Source of the DNA: Bacteroidota bacterium
GTDB lineage: Bacteria > Bacteroidota > Bacteroidia > Chitinophagales > Chitinophagaceae
Assembly: GCA_018266575.1 (NCBI GenBank)
Contig: JAFEAE010000018.1
Span: 62,001-126,000, forward strand
DNA length: 64,000 nucleotides
Direction of reading: 5' to 3'
Part shown: positions 35,701 to 43,854 of the stretch, one piece after another
How positions within the stretch are numbered: position 1 is the stretch's first letter
Layout: the number at the start of each line of letters is the position of its first letter
Notes under the pieces: model-generated
Seen by the model: the letters and a program-made list of their open reading frames with translations, nothing else
Databases searched by the model: none
Told to the model about the DNA's origin: nothing
Program-made: the position numbers and the translations under genes

Positions 35701-36512
35701 ATCTTGGCAAAACCAATGAAGAGATTGAATGGAAACGTGATGATGAAATTGGCGGGCTCGTGAAAGAATACAACAAGATGGTCAGGAAGCTGGAAGAAAG
35801 TGCTGTTGGCCTTGTAAAAAGTGAACGTGAAGGAGCGTGGCGTGAAATGGCGCGACAGGTGGCGCATGAAATCAAGAACCCGCTAACACCAATGAAGCTG
35901 AGTATCCAATACCTTCAAAAAGCAGTTGATAATAATTCGCCAAATGTAAAAGAAATGACTGCTGGTGTAGCAAAAACATTGGTTGAACAGATCGATCATC
36001 TTTCAAAAATAGCGGCAGACTTTTCACAGTTTGCAAATATTGGAAATCCTAAGAACGAGGAATTTGATTTACATGAAATGTTATACTCACTGACATCCTT
36101 ATACGAAACCACCGAAAACCTTTTGTTTAAATGGGTACCGGTCCATCAGAAAATTATGGTATATGCTGACAAAACACAACTCAACCGGCTGTTTACAAAC
36201 CTGCTTCAAAATGCACTCGAAGCTTGTGAGGGAAAAGATAAAACAGTGGTAAGCATCAGCGAAGAACTGAACGGTTCTCATATTATCGTAAAGGTAACTG
36301 ATAATGGTATGGGCATCCCGTTGCAAACGCAACCAAAAATTTTCATCCCCAACTTTACAACAAAATCTTCGGGAACAGGCCTTGGCCTTGCTATGAGCAA
36401 AACCATTATTGAACAAGCGAAGGGGAAAATCTGGTTCGAAACAAAAGAAGGCGAAGGCACAACATTTTTTGTGGAGATACCGGTATTAACAGAAACGGTT
36501 CCTGCTAACTGA
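32745..36512 (+). CDS. Large NtrY-like membrane sensor histidine kinase
   Basis: Histidine kinase of 1255 residues, much longer than most. It starts at a TTG preceded by AAGG. One N-terminal helix and a periplasmic segment lead into a block of about eight membrane helices (residues about 220-480). A large extracytoplasmic domain (about 490-720) ends in another helix near 725-745. A further extracytoplasmic segment is bounded by helices near 775 and 950, followed by a HAMP domain (about 964-1018). The kinase core has the phospho-acceptor His in QVAHEIKNPLTPMKLS (about 1039), N box NLLQNALEACEG (about 1150), G1 DNGMGIP and G2 GTGLGLAMS. HEIKNPLTPM is typical of NtrY-type kinases. No response regulator gene is adjacent. 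The stop lies inside the convergent PolX gene (8-base overlap). Confidence 0.9.
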   Translation: MKSFLKNLLQKNGYLMLVVVALFIAGYFVDYFYDSDTSAQLLRNTVQSFLQKREQDFIAVTKDTQLLRQLINHEYSEKKLDILVEKKYSILLYKRNSSFSLEFWSDQRALPDDTLLYAADGNYFSQLKNGQYEVIRKTIPLAANDSVLAIALIPVRWQYYIAIDNLKPEFVDIPSAEDRFIITINRNDFPVQSSFGNTLFYLHQKEHLTTRHQNWISLIIILGGIVLLLLIIQNIAHLIADKFGSLAGIWFLLIVVVTLRVVVYVFPGLFNLRQYELFDPKIYGANFILSSLGDLLINSLLLCWIILFLRRESRNYHLHPFAQKWKNWLLKTVILTVLVIATFIFAYIVQSLVADAKISFNVINFFSLNVYSFIGFIVLASLALSYFFFTQIIMRHFSTLSAGDNIANYIITSFIGLLLLTFIKKTDIIELDVFVLLWLLIYLWLIQRKLFSGLNARLNISEVLFWLFIFSVSVATVIIVENSKIELQQRKVTADRLSEQADPSTEKVISIALTYFDNDFLYPNFDRLKNSAENAYIKDSLINQSFSTYRSKYDTKIYTYGADEKPLFNEESVSYDTLNTIFKIQGKPTNVAGLRYYEKSFDKYSYLYKKNITDSANRIVGYLFILSEPKNYKGDNLLVPELFQQKREFLPQYSQTYSYAIYNKNELIANYNNYSFPTHLSESQIPQVDYTQRKNGGYDELWHRISDDKIVIIAKKDNSVIEAITLFAYLFSAFLFLVAIFRFGSILINSRLQWSLLKQHLQFNIRSQIHTTIIFISLFSFMVIGFATILFFKNRYDRNNQEQLSRAREIVAREIQNDLGDHVTYNDSAKSYDLGSKEYLGKLIDKVAEIHGNDINLYDLNGSLIISSNPFVYNKGILSEKMDPLAYYNLSQLSSIEFFNQEKMGRISYLSIYCPIRNGEGKAYAYLNIPSFRTQDELKQEISNFLVTIINLNAFIFLIAGTIALFLTNRITSSFTLISEKMRQINLGKTNEEIEWKRDDEIGGLVKEYNKMVRKLEESAVGLVKSEREGAWREMARQVAHEIKNPLTPMKLSIQYLQKAVDNNSPNVKEMTAGVAKTLVEQIDHLSKIAADFSQFANIGNPKNEEFDLHEMLYSLTSLYETTENLLFKWVPVHQKIMVYADKTQLNRLFTNLLQNALEACEGKDKTVVSISEELNGSHIIVKVTDNGMGIPLQTQPKIFIPNFTTKSSGTGLGLAMSKTIIEQAKGKIWFETKEGEGTTFFVEIPVLTETVPAN

Positions 36513-38190
36513 TGCCTTTTGTTTTTTTTCTTTCAGCAAGAAATTTTTCAAATTGCTGCAATGTAAAACTGCTGAGGTTTTTTTCTTTTGTCAATCCTGC
36601 TTTTTGTGCCACCAATGTTCCATAAACAACGTCGTGATAGCCGTCAACCGCATGGGAATCAGGATCAATAGAGATCAACACATTTTTTTCGAGAGCATAA
36701 TCTATCCATCTCCAATCGATATCTAATCTTCGTGGGTGTGCATTCAATTCAATAACTACATTATTTGCAGCACAGGCATCAACGATTTTCTTATGGTCAA
36801 CAGGATACCCGGGACGGCTCAGTAATAATCTTCCTGTCATGTGCCCGAGAATTGTTGTATAAGGATTTTCGATAGCTTTTAATAATCGCATCATCGCTTT
36901 GTCTTCTGTCATCTTTAAATTTGAATGCACAGATGCAATTACAAGATCAAACGTTGAGAGGATATTATCCGAATAATCCAGGTTACCATCATTTAAAATA
37001 TCGCACTCAATGCTTTTAAAAATTTTGAATGGTGCAAGCTTTCTATTCAATTCATCAATGTATTGATGTTGTTCTTTTATTCTTTCTTCAGTCAGCCCAT
37101 TTGCATAGAAGGCGCTCTTGCTGTGGTCACTGATCACAAAATATTCGTAGCCTTTGTCAATGCATGCTTTCGCCATTTCTTCGATTGTATTTGATCCATC
37201 GCTCCAGTTACTATGGCTATGTATGATGGATTTTATATCTGTGCTTTGGATCACTTCCGGTAATGCTTGTTTTGCGTTTTCTATAATCCCGGGTTTCTCC
37301 CGTTGAAATACCGGAATGAAATTGATCTTGCCGGTTGAAAAGATTTCTTCTTCGCTTTTATAATTTGCATTTTCATCCCAACCGGTTTTTGTTTTCCATG
37401 CATCCAAAAATTCCTCACTGCAACCTGTTTTAAACAGGCTGGTATAAAACAATTCCCCGCTGCAGCAATGAAATATCAATTGCACGCCTTCAGCACCTTT
37501 ACAATAAAGCAAGGAACTATTCTTTATTTCCGTGGTGAAATTATTTTCTTCAAAAAAAATTTTTAAAGTATTAATGTTTGCAGTAGATACCCATTCCAGA
37601 TGATTGATGATTTCCATTTGCCGGCGAAACTCACCGGTAAGCTCAAATTTTTCATTACTGAATTTTTCTTTGATCTTTTTATCGATTGTTAATGCATACG
37701 CTTCGGCCTCTGCATAGAGATAACTTCCCTGGTTCTTTAAATAAAATTCAATAGTGTCTTTAACATTCTTCTGTGTTTTTTCACCGAACCCCTTGTACAG
37801 CAACAAACGGTTTTCATTGCATGCGTATAATAGTTCACCGATTGATTCTATCTCCATTTCTTTCCATACTGTTGCAATTTTTTTTGGGCCAAGGCCTTTT
37901 ATGTTGAGCATTTCAATTACACCGGGCGGGGTTTTTTCAATGAACTCTTTTAATTGCGGAAGCTCGCCAGTTTGCAAAATGGTCATGATTTTTTTGCCGG
38001 TGGCGTCACCAATTCCTTTTATAGAAAAAATTTCATTTTGCGGCATATCGGCCAGTTGTTTTGGTAATTTTTCGATTGTAAACGCCGCAATGGAGTACGT
38101 TTTTGTTTTGAAAGAATTCTCCCCATGAATATCCATCAGCTTCGAAAGAAGTGAAAATTGATCTGCGATGTAGTAATTATCTACTGCCAT
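36505..38190 (-). CDS. polX: PolX-like protein: HhH domain, degenerate polymerase palm, PHP domain
   Basis: Family X DNA polymerase/PHP protein, 561 residues from the ATG at 38190 (a longer frame to 38241 adds an unconvincing N terminus). The N-terminal 8-kDa/HhH region is clear (FSIKGIGDATGKKI, LNIKGLGPKKIATVW). The palm region is not: where active PolX has GSxRR followed by GDxD, this protein has TGEFRRQMEIINHLEWVS, so the catalytic aspartates are missing. The C-terminal PHP domain is intact: IHSHSNWSDGSNTIEEMA near residue 322, ISDHS, SIECDIL, SVHSN, LGHMTG, ELNAHP and DPDSHA. The likely activity is a PHP nuclease or phosphoesterase, with DNA binding by HhH, and not polymerisation. Start placement affects only the tail. 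Confidence 0.85.
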   Translation of the reverse strand: MAVDNYYIADQFSLLSKLMDIHGENSFKTKTYSIAAFTIEKLPKQLADMPQNEIFSIKGIGDATGKKIMTILQTGELPQLKEFIEKTPPGVIEMLNIKGLGPKKIATVWKEMEIESIGELLYACNENRLLLYKGFGEKTQKNVKDTIEFYLKNQGSYLYAEAEAYALTIDKKIKEKFSNEKFELTGEFRRQMEIINHLEWVSTANINTLKIFFEENNFTTEIKNSSLLYCKGAEGVQLIFHCCSGELFYTSLFKTGCSEEFLDAWKTKTGWDENANYKSEEEIFSTGKINFIPVFQREKPGIIENAKQALPEVIQSTDIKSIIHSHSNWSDGSNTIEEMAKACIDKGYEYFVISDHSKSAFYANGLTEERIKEQHQYIDELNRKLAPFKIFKSIECDILNDGNLDYSDNILSTFDLVIASVHSNLKMTEDKAMMRLLKAIENPYTTILGHMTGRLLLSRPGYPVDHKKIVDACAANNVVIELNAHPRRLDIDWRWIDYALEKNVLISIDPDSHAVDGYHDVVYGTLVAQKAGLTKEKNLSSFTLQQFEKFLAERKKTKGIS

Positions 38191-38344
38191 AACGAATCGT
38201 ATTTGAGGTTCCGTGCAACTAAGAAAAAAATGAGAACACAAGTTAGTGTTAAGTAGAGAGAAAAAAGAAATCCATTTTTATTGAGAAACTCAATAGCCTG
38301 AAACCAGCTACAGGACTATGTTTGCGACGAAGTCTATAAAAACT

Positions 38345-38372
38345 AAAAGTCCCGAAATATTTCGGGACTTTT
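38345..38372 (-). terminator. Perfect rho-independent terminator of the histone-like gene
   Basis: A perfect 28-base palindrome (arms AAAAGTCCCGAAAT and its complement) with G/C core and T run at each side. On the minus strand it follows the 29-codon gene at 38397-38486 by about 25 bases. It can stop transcription in both directions. Confidence 0.85.
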
Positions 38373-38396
38373 GATATTTTCTGCTAAAGAAAAAAA

Positions 38397-38486
38397 CTAT
38401 TTCTTCTTTTTTGCAGCTTTTTTCTTAGGAGCTGCTTTCTTTTTAGGAGCTGCTTTTTTCTTAGCTGCTTTTTTTGCTGTTGCCAT
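38397..38486 (-). CDS. 29-residue Lys/Ala/Pro-rich histone H1-like peptide
   Basis: Tiny ORF: ATG at 38486-38484, stop TAG at 38399-38397. The peptide starts MATAKKAAKKKAAPKKK and repeats the KKKAAPKKKAA unit, so almost every residue is Lys, Ala or Pro. This matches the C-terminal tails of eukaryotic H1 and bacterial H1-like proteins (AlgP, HctB, Hc1-like) and predicts a nucleic-acid-binding, nucleoid-associated role. A perfect terminator lies just downstream, and the ORF has its own intergenic space between polX and rpmA, which argues that it is a real transcribed gene. Codons alternate (GCA/GCT, AAA/AAG), as expected for a protein under selection and not a simple DNA repeat. Confidence 0.7.
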   Translation of the reverse strand: MATAKKAAKKKAAPKKKAAPKKKAAKKKK

Positions 38487-38586
38487 TTTTTTTGAATTTA
38501 ATTGGTTAGTAAATCAATTTACGGCAGTAAAAATAAAAACTTCTTTGAAACAACCAAAAAAAATTTTGATTTATTCAAAAAAAATT

Positions 38587-38853
38587 TTAAGCAGTAACTT
38601 CTGCTGCATTTATGTTTACTACAGTTTTGTCGCCTTTCCCTTTTTTAAATTCAACTAATCCATCAGCAAGAGCAAACAAAGTAAAATCTTTTCCAACACC
38701 AACATTTTTTCCTGCGTGATATTCAGTGCCACGTTGACGAACAATAATATTTCCGGCAATTGCAGGTTGTCCACCGAAAATTTTTACACCCAAACGTTTG
38801 CTGTGTGAGTCACGTCCATTCTTTACACTGCCTTCACCTTTTTTGTGTGCCAT
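38587..38853 (-). CDS. rpmA: 50S ribosomal protein L27
   Basis: Ribosomal protein L27 of 88 residues. It begins [24 protein letters not shown] and contains [26 protein letters not shown], here in two parts: [16 protein letters not shown] and [10 protein letters not shown]. The N terminus is short with no Firmicutes-type cleaved extension. It lies 114 bases downstream of rplU in the usual rplU-rpmA order and is probably co-transcribed. Confidence 0.97.
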   Translation of the reverse strand: MAHKKGEGSVKNGRDSHSKRLGVKIFGGQPAIAGNIIVRQRGTEYHAGKNVGVGKDFTLFALADGLVEFKKGKGDKTVVNINAAEVTA

Positions 38854-38967
38854 GATTTTATTTTTAAAAACTAAATAATTAAATTCTAAAAACTAAAACT
38901 GAATTTCAAAAACCAAAATCAAAAGTTGTGAACGCTTTAGATTTTAGGTTTTAAAAATTAGTTTTTC

Positions 38968-39270
38968 TTAAGCAATGCTTTCGATTTTTATTTTTGTGTA
39001 GTGTGTGCGGTGGCCATGTTTTTTGCGAAATCCTTTTCTTCTTTTCATTTTAAACGCAATCACTTTATCGCCTTTAACCTGGCTAACGATCTCTGCTTTT
39101 ACAGTTGCTTTAACATCTTTGCCAACAGATAAGCTGCCGTCGGCATCAACTAATAATACTTCGGCAAATTCTACTTTGTCGCCGGCGTTGCCCTCAACAT
39201 GAGGAACAAACAAAGTTTGATCTTTCGCTACTTTAAATTGTTGTCCGGCTATTTTTACTACTGCAAACAT
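38968..39270 (-). CDS. rplU: 50S ribosomal protein L21
   Basis: Ribosomal protein L21 of 100 residues. It starts MFAVVKIAGQQFKVAKDQTLFV, here MFAVVKIAGQQFKV, and ends with the conserved basic block KMKRRKGFRKKHGHRTHYTKIKI (core KRRKGFRKKHGHR). A good Bacteroidota-type promoter element lies about 20 bases upstream. Confidence 0.97.
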   Translation of the reverse strand: MFAVVKIAGQQFKVAKDQTLFVPHVEGNAGDKVEFAEVLLVDADGSLSVGKDVKATVKAEIVSQVKGDKVIAFKMKRRKGFRKKHGHRTHYTKIKIESIA

Positions 39271-39289
39271 AAATTCAATATTAGGGCTG

Positions 39290-39297
39290 CAAAGGTA
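39290..39297 (-). promoter_or_regulatory. -7 promoter element of rplU-rpmA
   Basis: Minus-strand TACCTTTG fully matches TAnnTTTG and sits about 20 bases before the rplU ATG. Transcription would start near 39286, giving a leader of about 15 nt. Confidence 0.6.
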
Positions 39298-39513
39298 AGG
39301 GGATTAACTGAAAATCAGAAGAATGGGAATAAAAAAATCTTGCTGGTATTGCTATATTTTCTAACGGATGGTAATATTATCGTTTTTTATTGAAAATCAG
39401 GTGGTTTAAATAGTACCTGCAAGCCATTAAATTCGCGGAATTAATCTAAATTATCGGCTTAGTTATCAACATAAACTACCCGTTCAAAAAATTTTAACAG
39501 CTTTTGGAAAGAT

Positions 39514-39556
39514 TGGCAAGCCTTGATTACTCAAATTAGCATACGTTTGCTTGCCA
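39514..39556 (+). promoter_or_regulatory. -7 element flanked by an 8-bp inverted repeat, GH3-family promoter
   Basis: TACGTTTG at 39542-39549 matches TAnnTTTG and lies 26 bases before the ATG at 39576. TGGCAAGC (39514-39521) and GCTTGCCA (39549-39556) are exact reverse complements placed around it, so a repressor binding both arms would cover the promoter. Confidence 0.5.
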
Positions 39557-39575
39557 TTTTTTTGTGTGGTTTGAT

Positions 39576-41069
39576 ATGAAATTCAAGTCTTTTTTAGCAA
39601 AACCATTTGCTTCATTTATATATAAGAGTATCCGCAAAGGATCAGCAACTGCCATCACCGACCAGGAAGCCGTTTTTCGCGACCTGATCAAAACAGGCAG
39701 TAAAACTATCTTTGGTGACGAACACCATCTCTCCGAAGTAAAAAAATACGAAGAGTTCAGGCAGGCGGCCCCGCTGAGGGATTATGAGCAATTCAAAAAA
39801 TATATTGCGCTCATCAAAGAAGGAAAGCATAATGTATTATGGAAAGGGCAACCTATTTATTTTGCAAAAACATCGGGTACTACAAGTGGTATAAAATATA
39901 TTCCCATTTCTAAAGATTCTATTTCAAACCATATTAATACGGCAAGAAATGCCTTGCTCTGTTATATGGCAGAAACCGGGAACACGAAATTCAGTGACGG
40001 GAAGATGATCTTTTTATCCGGTTCACCGGAGCTTGAAAGGGTAGGGGGTATCCCAACCGGGAGATTAAGCGGAATTGTAAACCATCATATCCCGAATTAT
40101 TTACGCACGAACCAGTTGCCATCTTACGAAACCAATTGTATTGATGACTGGGAAACAAAACTGGATAAGATCGTTGAAGAAACCATCAAACAGGAAATGA
40201 CACTCATCAGCGGGATTCCGCCCTGGGTGCAAATGTATTTTGACCGTTTGATGGAGATCAGCGGCAAACAGATTAAAGATATTTTTCCTGAATTTTCCGT
40301 GCTGGTCCACGGCGGTGTAAATTTTGAACCTTATAAAGCCAAATTGTTTGAAAGCATCGGCAAACCTATTGATACGATTGAAACCTATCCTGCATCGGAA
40401 GGGTTTATTGCTTTCCAGGATTCGAGAAAAGATGAAGGCCTGCTGTTAAATACAAACAGCGGAATATTTTTTGAATTCGTTCCTGCAGCAGAAATATTCA
40501 GTGAGAACCCGACGCGGTTGAGTTTGAAAGATGTAAAAGTAGGAGAGAACTATGCACTCATTATAAATAATAATGCCGGACTGTGGGGCTATAATATCGG
40601 CGACACAGTAAAGTTTTTATCGGTAGATCCTTTTCGTATAGCCGTGACCGGTAGGATCAAACATTTTATTTCTGCATTTGGCGAACATGTGATCGGTGAA
40701 GAAGTGGAATTCAGTTTAATGAAAGCTGCGAATGAAGAAGGTGTCCATATCACCGAATTTACGGTAGCGCCAATGATAGAACAAGGCAAGGGAAAATCTT
40801 TTCATGAGTGGTTTGTGGAATTTGAGAATACACCTGCAGACATGCGCCGCTTTGCTATGAAAGTGGATGAAAACCTTCGCGCAAAAAATATTTATTACGA
40901 CGACCTTATCAATGGTAATATCCTACAACCACTTCAGATCCGCCCTGTAAAAAGAAATGGATTTATTGATTATATGAAATCCGTAGGTAAATTAGGCGGG
41001 CAGAATAAAGTGCCACGCCTGAGTAACGACAGGAAATTAGCTGAAGAATTGGAAAAATATGTGGAATGA
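39576..41069 (+). CDS. GH3 auxin-responsive-promoter family protein (adenylate-forming)
   Basis: Bacterial GH3-family protein of 497 residues; the ATG at 39576 is preferred over the GTG at 39564. The family belongs to the ANL adenylating superfamily. Visible marks are YFAKTSGTTSGIKYIPIS (ATP-binding loop 1) near residue 95, VLVHGGVNFEPYK, ETYPASEGFIAFQD (motif 2), GLWGYNIGDTVKFLS (motif 3) and RIKHFISAFGEHVIGEEVE. In plants such enzymes join amino acids to jasmonate or auxin. The substrate of the Bacteroidota members is unknown. The gene is monocistronic or leads into dxr, whose start is 70 bases further on. Confidence 0.88.
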   Translation: MKFKSFLAKPFASFIYKSIRKGSATAITDQEAVFRDLIKTGSKTIFGDEHHLSEVKKYEEFRQAAPLRDYEQFKKYIALIKEGKHNVLWKGQPIYFAKTSGTTSGIKYIPISKDSISNHINTARNALLCYMAETGNTKFSDGKMIFLSGSPELERVGGIPTGRLSGIVNHHIPNYLRTNQLPSYETNCIDDWETKLDKIVEETIKQEMTLISGIPPWVQMYFDRLMEISGKQIKDIFPEFSVLVHGGVNFEPYKAKLFESIGKPIDTIETYPASEGFIAFQDSRKDEGLLLNTNSGIFFEFVPAAEIFSENPTRLSLKDVKVGENYALIINNNAGLWGYNIGDTVKFLSVDPFRIAVTGRIKHFISAFGEHVIGEEVEFSLMKAANEEGVHITEFTVAPMIEQGKGKSFHEWFVEFENTPADMRRFAMKVDENLRAKNIYYDDLINGNILQPLQIRPVKRNGFIDYMKSVGKLGGQNKVPRLSNDRKLAEELEKYVE

Positions 41070-41138
41070 CGGCCTGCAGGATTTTTTAGCAACCCTTTTC
41101 GGATTTCCTTATTTTTAAGGTTCTATTCAATACTGACC

Positions 41139-42308
41139 ATGGTAAAAGACCAGATAACAAAACGCATCGGGATTTTTGGTTCAACCGGATCAATCGGTAA
41201 ACAGGCGCTTGAAGTGATCGATGCAAATAAAGATAAATTCTCTGTTGAAATTCTCACCGCTCAGTCTAATGAAGAGTTGCTCATCAAGCAGGCACTTCAT
41301 TTCAATCCTAATATTGTTGTTATTGGCGATGAAAAAAAATATTCTAAAGTAAAAGAAGCGCTTTCCCCAAAATTGATAAAGGTATTTACAGGCGAAAAGG
41401 CATTGGAAGATGTGGCAGCGATGGATACTTATGATGTAATGGTTGCCGCAATTGTTGGTTTTGCCGGATTAAAGCCGACGATTAAAGCCATTGAAAACGG
41501 AAAAACAATTGCACTTGCCAATAAAGAAACGCTGGTTGTTGCAGGCGACATTATCATGAAAAAAGCGGTTGAAAAAAGAGCGCCGATCATTCCCGTTGAC
41601 TCGGAACACTCAGCCATTTTTCAATGCCTTGTTGGTGAAACAAGAAACAGGATCGAGAAAATTATCCTTACCGCATCCGGGGGGCCTTTTCTTGGCAAGA
41701 AACCAAATTTTTTGGTGAATGTAAAAAGGGACCATGCACTGCAGCATCCTAACTGGAATATGGGAGCGAAGATCACAGTTGATTCTGCAACGCTGATGAA
41801 TAAAGGGCTTGAGATGATTGAAGCAAGATGGCTGTTTAATGTAAAGCCGGAGCAGGTTCAGGTTGTGATTCACCCGCAAAGTATAATTCATAGCCTGATC
41901 CAGTTTGAAGATGGAAGCATAAAAGCGCAAATGGGTTTGCCGGATATGAAATTGCCCATTCAATATGCATTGGCATTTCCGCAACGTATAGCTAATAATT
42001 TTCCGCGCTATGATTTTAAAAAACCAAACACATTAACGTTTGAGGAACCTGATACCAAAACCTTCCGCAACTTAGTGCTTGCAACAGATGCATTGTTCAA
42101 GGGTGGAAATGTTCCCTGTGTGCTGAATGCAGCCAATGAAATTGCAGTTTATGCGTTCTTAAGGAACCGTATAGGGTTTTTAGATATGACTGATCTGGTG
42201 GAAAGAACCATGCAGCACGTGCCTTTTGTCGAACAACCGTCCATGGAAGAATATTTTGAGAGCGATGGGGAGGCACGTAATTTTGCCGCTTCTTTAATAA
42301 AATTATAG
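41139..42308 (+). CDS. dxr: 1-deoxy-D-xylulose 5-phosphate reductoisomerase
   Basis: Second enzyme of the MEP isoprenoid pathway, 389 residues as usual. It shows the NADPH-binding IGIFGSTGSIGKQALEV near residue 10, ALANKETLVVAG, the metal site PVDSEHSAIFQCL, ILTASGGPFLGK, HPNWNMGAKITVDSATLMNKG (core WNMGAKITVDSATL) and VNAANEIAVYAFL-like VLNAANEIAVYAF. The intramembrane protease gene rseP follows after 53 bases, a common neighbour pair. Confidence 0.97.
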   Translation: MVKDQITKRIGIFGSTGSIGKQALEVIDANKDKFSVEILTAQSNEELLIKQALHFNPNIVVIGDEKKYSKVKEALSPKLIKVFTGEKALEDVAAMDTYDVMVAAIVGFAGLKPTIKAIENGKTIALANKETLVVAGDIIMKKAVEKRAPIIPVDSEHSAIFQCLVGETRNRIEKIILTASGGPFLGKKPNFLVNVKRDHALQHPNWNMGAKITVDSATLMNKGLEMIEARWLFNVKPEQVQVVIHPQSIIHSLIQFEDGSIKAQMGLPDMKLPIQYALAFPQRIANNFPRYDFKKPNTLTFEEPDTKTFRNLVLATDALFKGGNVPCVLNAANEIAVYAFLRNRIGFLDMTDLVERTMQHVPFVEQPSMEEYFESDGEARNFAASLIKL

Positions 42309-42361
42309 CATCAAATAATAAACATAAAAACGCGTTTAAACGTTTACTGACCAAAGATTTT

Positions 42362-43741
42362 ATGAATATGCAATTATTAGCGATCGACTGGGGAATGGTG
42401 GGAATTAAAGCGGCGCAACTGATTTTATCCTTATCTATAATAGTAATACTTCACGAGTTCGGGCATTATCTCCCTGCAAAATTATTTAAGTGCAGGGTAG
42501 AAAAATTTTTCCTGTTTTTTGACCCGTGGTTTGCGTTGGTAAAAAAGAAAATCGGCGATACGGTTTATGGAATAGGCTGGCTTCCCCTTGGTGGTTACGT
42601 AAAAATATCGGGGATGATTGACGAGAGCATGGATAAAGAACAACTCAGCCTGCCGGCAGAGCCTTGGGAGTTTCGCAGCAAACCGGCATGGCAGCGATTA
42701 ATCATTATGATAGGTGGGGTAACGGTGAATGTGTTGATGGCATTTGTGATCTATGCAATGATATTATTTGTTTGGGGAGAAAGGAAAACACCGATCCAAA
42801 ATGTAAAAAATGGGATTTCAATAACTGATAGTGTGATGTACGAATTGGGGTTTAAAGATGGAGATAAATTTATTGCTATCAATAATGAACCGATCGTTTA
42901 TTATGAAGATGTGATGAAGAAATTGATCACCGGGGAAACTGTAGAAATTGAAAGGGATGGAAAAACGCAAACAATCAATTTACCGGTAAACCTGATTGGC
43001 AAACTGGTAGAGAAAAAAAGAAAAGGAATGTTTTTGTTTTTGCCACGTGTACCCGTTGTTGTAGGTGAAGTTCCGGACACATCTAATGCAGCAAAAGCAG
43101 GTTTGAAAAAATACGACAGGATCATTGCTGTTGATTCGTTGCATACCGGTTTTTATGATGAATATAAAAAGCTTCTCGATACCAAAAAAGGGGAAACAAT
43201 CCAATTGGTAGTTGAAAGAAACGGGAGTTTGGATACCCTGCATACATTGGTATCAAAAGAAGGTGCTATTGGCTTTTACCGCTTTCTTGACCCTGAAAGC
43301 CTTGATAGTTTAGGATTAGTAAAACAGGAAAAAAAATCTTACGGATTTTTTGAATCATTTCCTGCAGGCGTAAAGCTGGCTGTTGATAATTTAAAATCTT
43401 ATGTAGAACAGTTTAAAAAAATCCTTTCACCCAAAACAGAAGCTTATAAAGGGCTTGGTGGTTTTAAAAGCATGGGTTCTGCATTTCCTTCTGTGTGGGA
43501 CTGGCAATCGTTCTGGGCAGTAACTGCATTTTTCTGCATAGCTCTTGCCTTCATGAATTTATTGCCGATACCTGCATTGGATGGCGGCCACGTATTATTT
43601 ACATTGATAGAAATGATCACCGGAAGAAAACCAAGCCAGAAATTTTTAGAGTATGCACAGGTGGCCGGTATGATTCTTTTGTTATCATTGGTATTGTATG
43701 CAAATGGTAATGACTTGTTCGGTTGGGGAAAGGGGAAGTAA
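42362..43741 (+). CDS. rseP: Site-2 intramembrane zinc protease RseP
   Basis: Regulated intramembrane protease of 459 residues. The catalytic HEFGH motif is in the first membrane helix (ILHEFGHYLPAKLFKC, about residues 30-45). Then come YGIGWLPLGGYVKISGM, a second helix, two PDZ-like domains (about residues 150-330), and the C-terminal helix with NLLPIPALDGGHVLF that supplies the third zinc ligand. It would cut anti-sigma factors or remnant signal peptides in the inner membrane. The mobile element begins about 110 bases after its stop. Confidence 0.95.
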   Translation: MNMQLLAIDWGMVGIKAAQLILSLSIIVILHEFGHYLPAKLFKCRVEKFFLFFDPWFALVKKKIGDTVYGIGWLPLGGYVKISGMIDESMDKEQLSLPAEPWEFRSKPAWQRLIIMIGGVTVNVLMAFVIYAMILFVWGERKTPIQNVKNGISITDSVMYELGFKDGDKFIAINNEPIVYYEDVMKKLITGETVEIERDGKTQTINLPVNLIGKLVEKKRKGMFLFLPRVPVVVGEVPDTSNAAKAGLKKYDRIIAVDSLHTGFYDEYKKLLDTKKGETIQLVVERNGSLDTLHTLVSKEGAIGFYRFLDPESLDSLGLVKQEKKSYGFFESFPAGVKLAVDNLKSYVEQFKKILSPKTEAYKGLGGFKSMGSAFPSVWDWQSFWAVTAFFCIALAFMNLLPIPALDGGHVLFTLIEMITGRKPSQKFLEYAQVAGMILLLSLVLYANGNDLFGWGKGK

Positions 43742-43789
43742 TTGATAATTTATAATTGAGAATTGATAACTGATTTGCGTTTATTACTG

Positions 43790-43854
43790 ATGCTAACAGT
43801 AATGTATAACCGAATTTAAAGCACTGCTCAATAGAATTTCTGCTGTACAAGAGT
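43790..43854 (+). repeat. Left half of an intergenic repeat interrupted by the mobile element
   Basis: This half carries AACCGAATTTAAA, then AATAGAATTTCTGC and GTACAAGAGT. The same sequence order occurs at 63040-63120. The other half of this copy continues at 48061 after the element. Confidence 0.65.
43847..43854 (+). repeat. Target-site duplication, left copy
   Basis: ACAAGAGT directly before the left terminal repeat. It is identical to 48061-48068 directly after the right terminal repeat. Eight bases is the known duplication size of the IS1595 family. Confidence 0.85.

Larger units (their letters stand above)
39271..39575. other. Divergent promoter region between rplU and the GH3-family gene
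   Basis: About 305 bases between divergent genes. It holds the rplU -7 element at one end and the GH3-family -7 element, flanked by an 8-bp inverted repeat, at the other. The middle is AT-rich with no gene or RNA recognised. Confidence 0.5.

Noticed and set aside
38371..38658. 95-codon + strand ORF rich in Phe/Leu/Ala opposite the histone-like gene
   Set aside because: It is the antisense reading of the Lys/Ala repeat gene and of the rpmA 3' end. It has no family resemblance.
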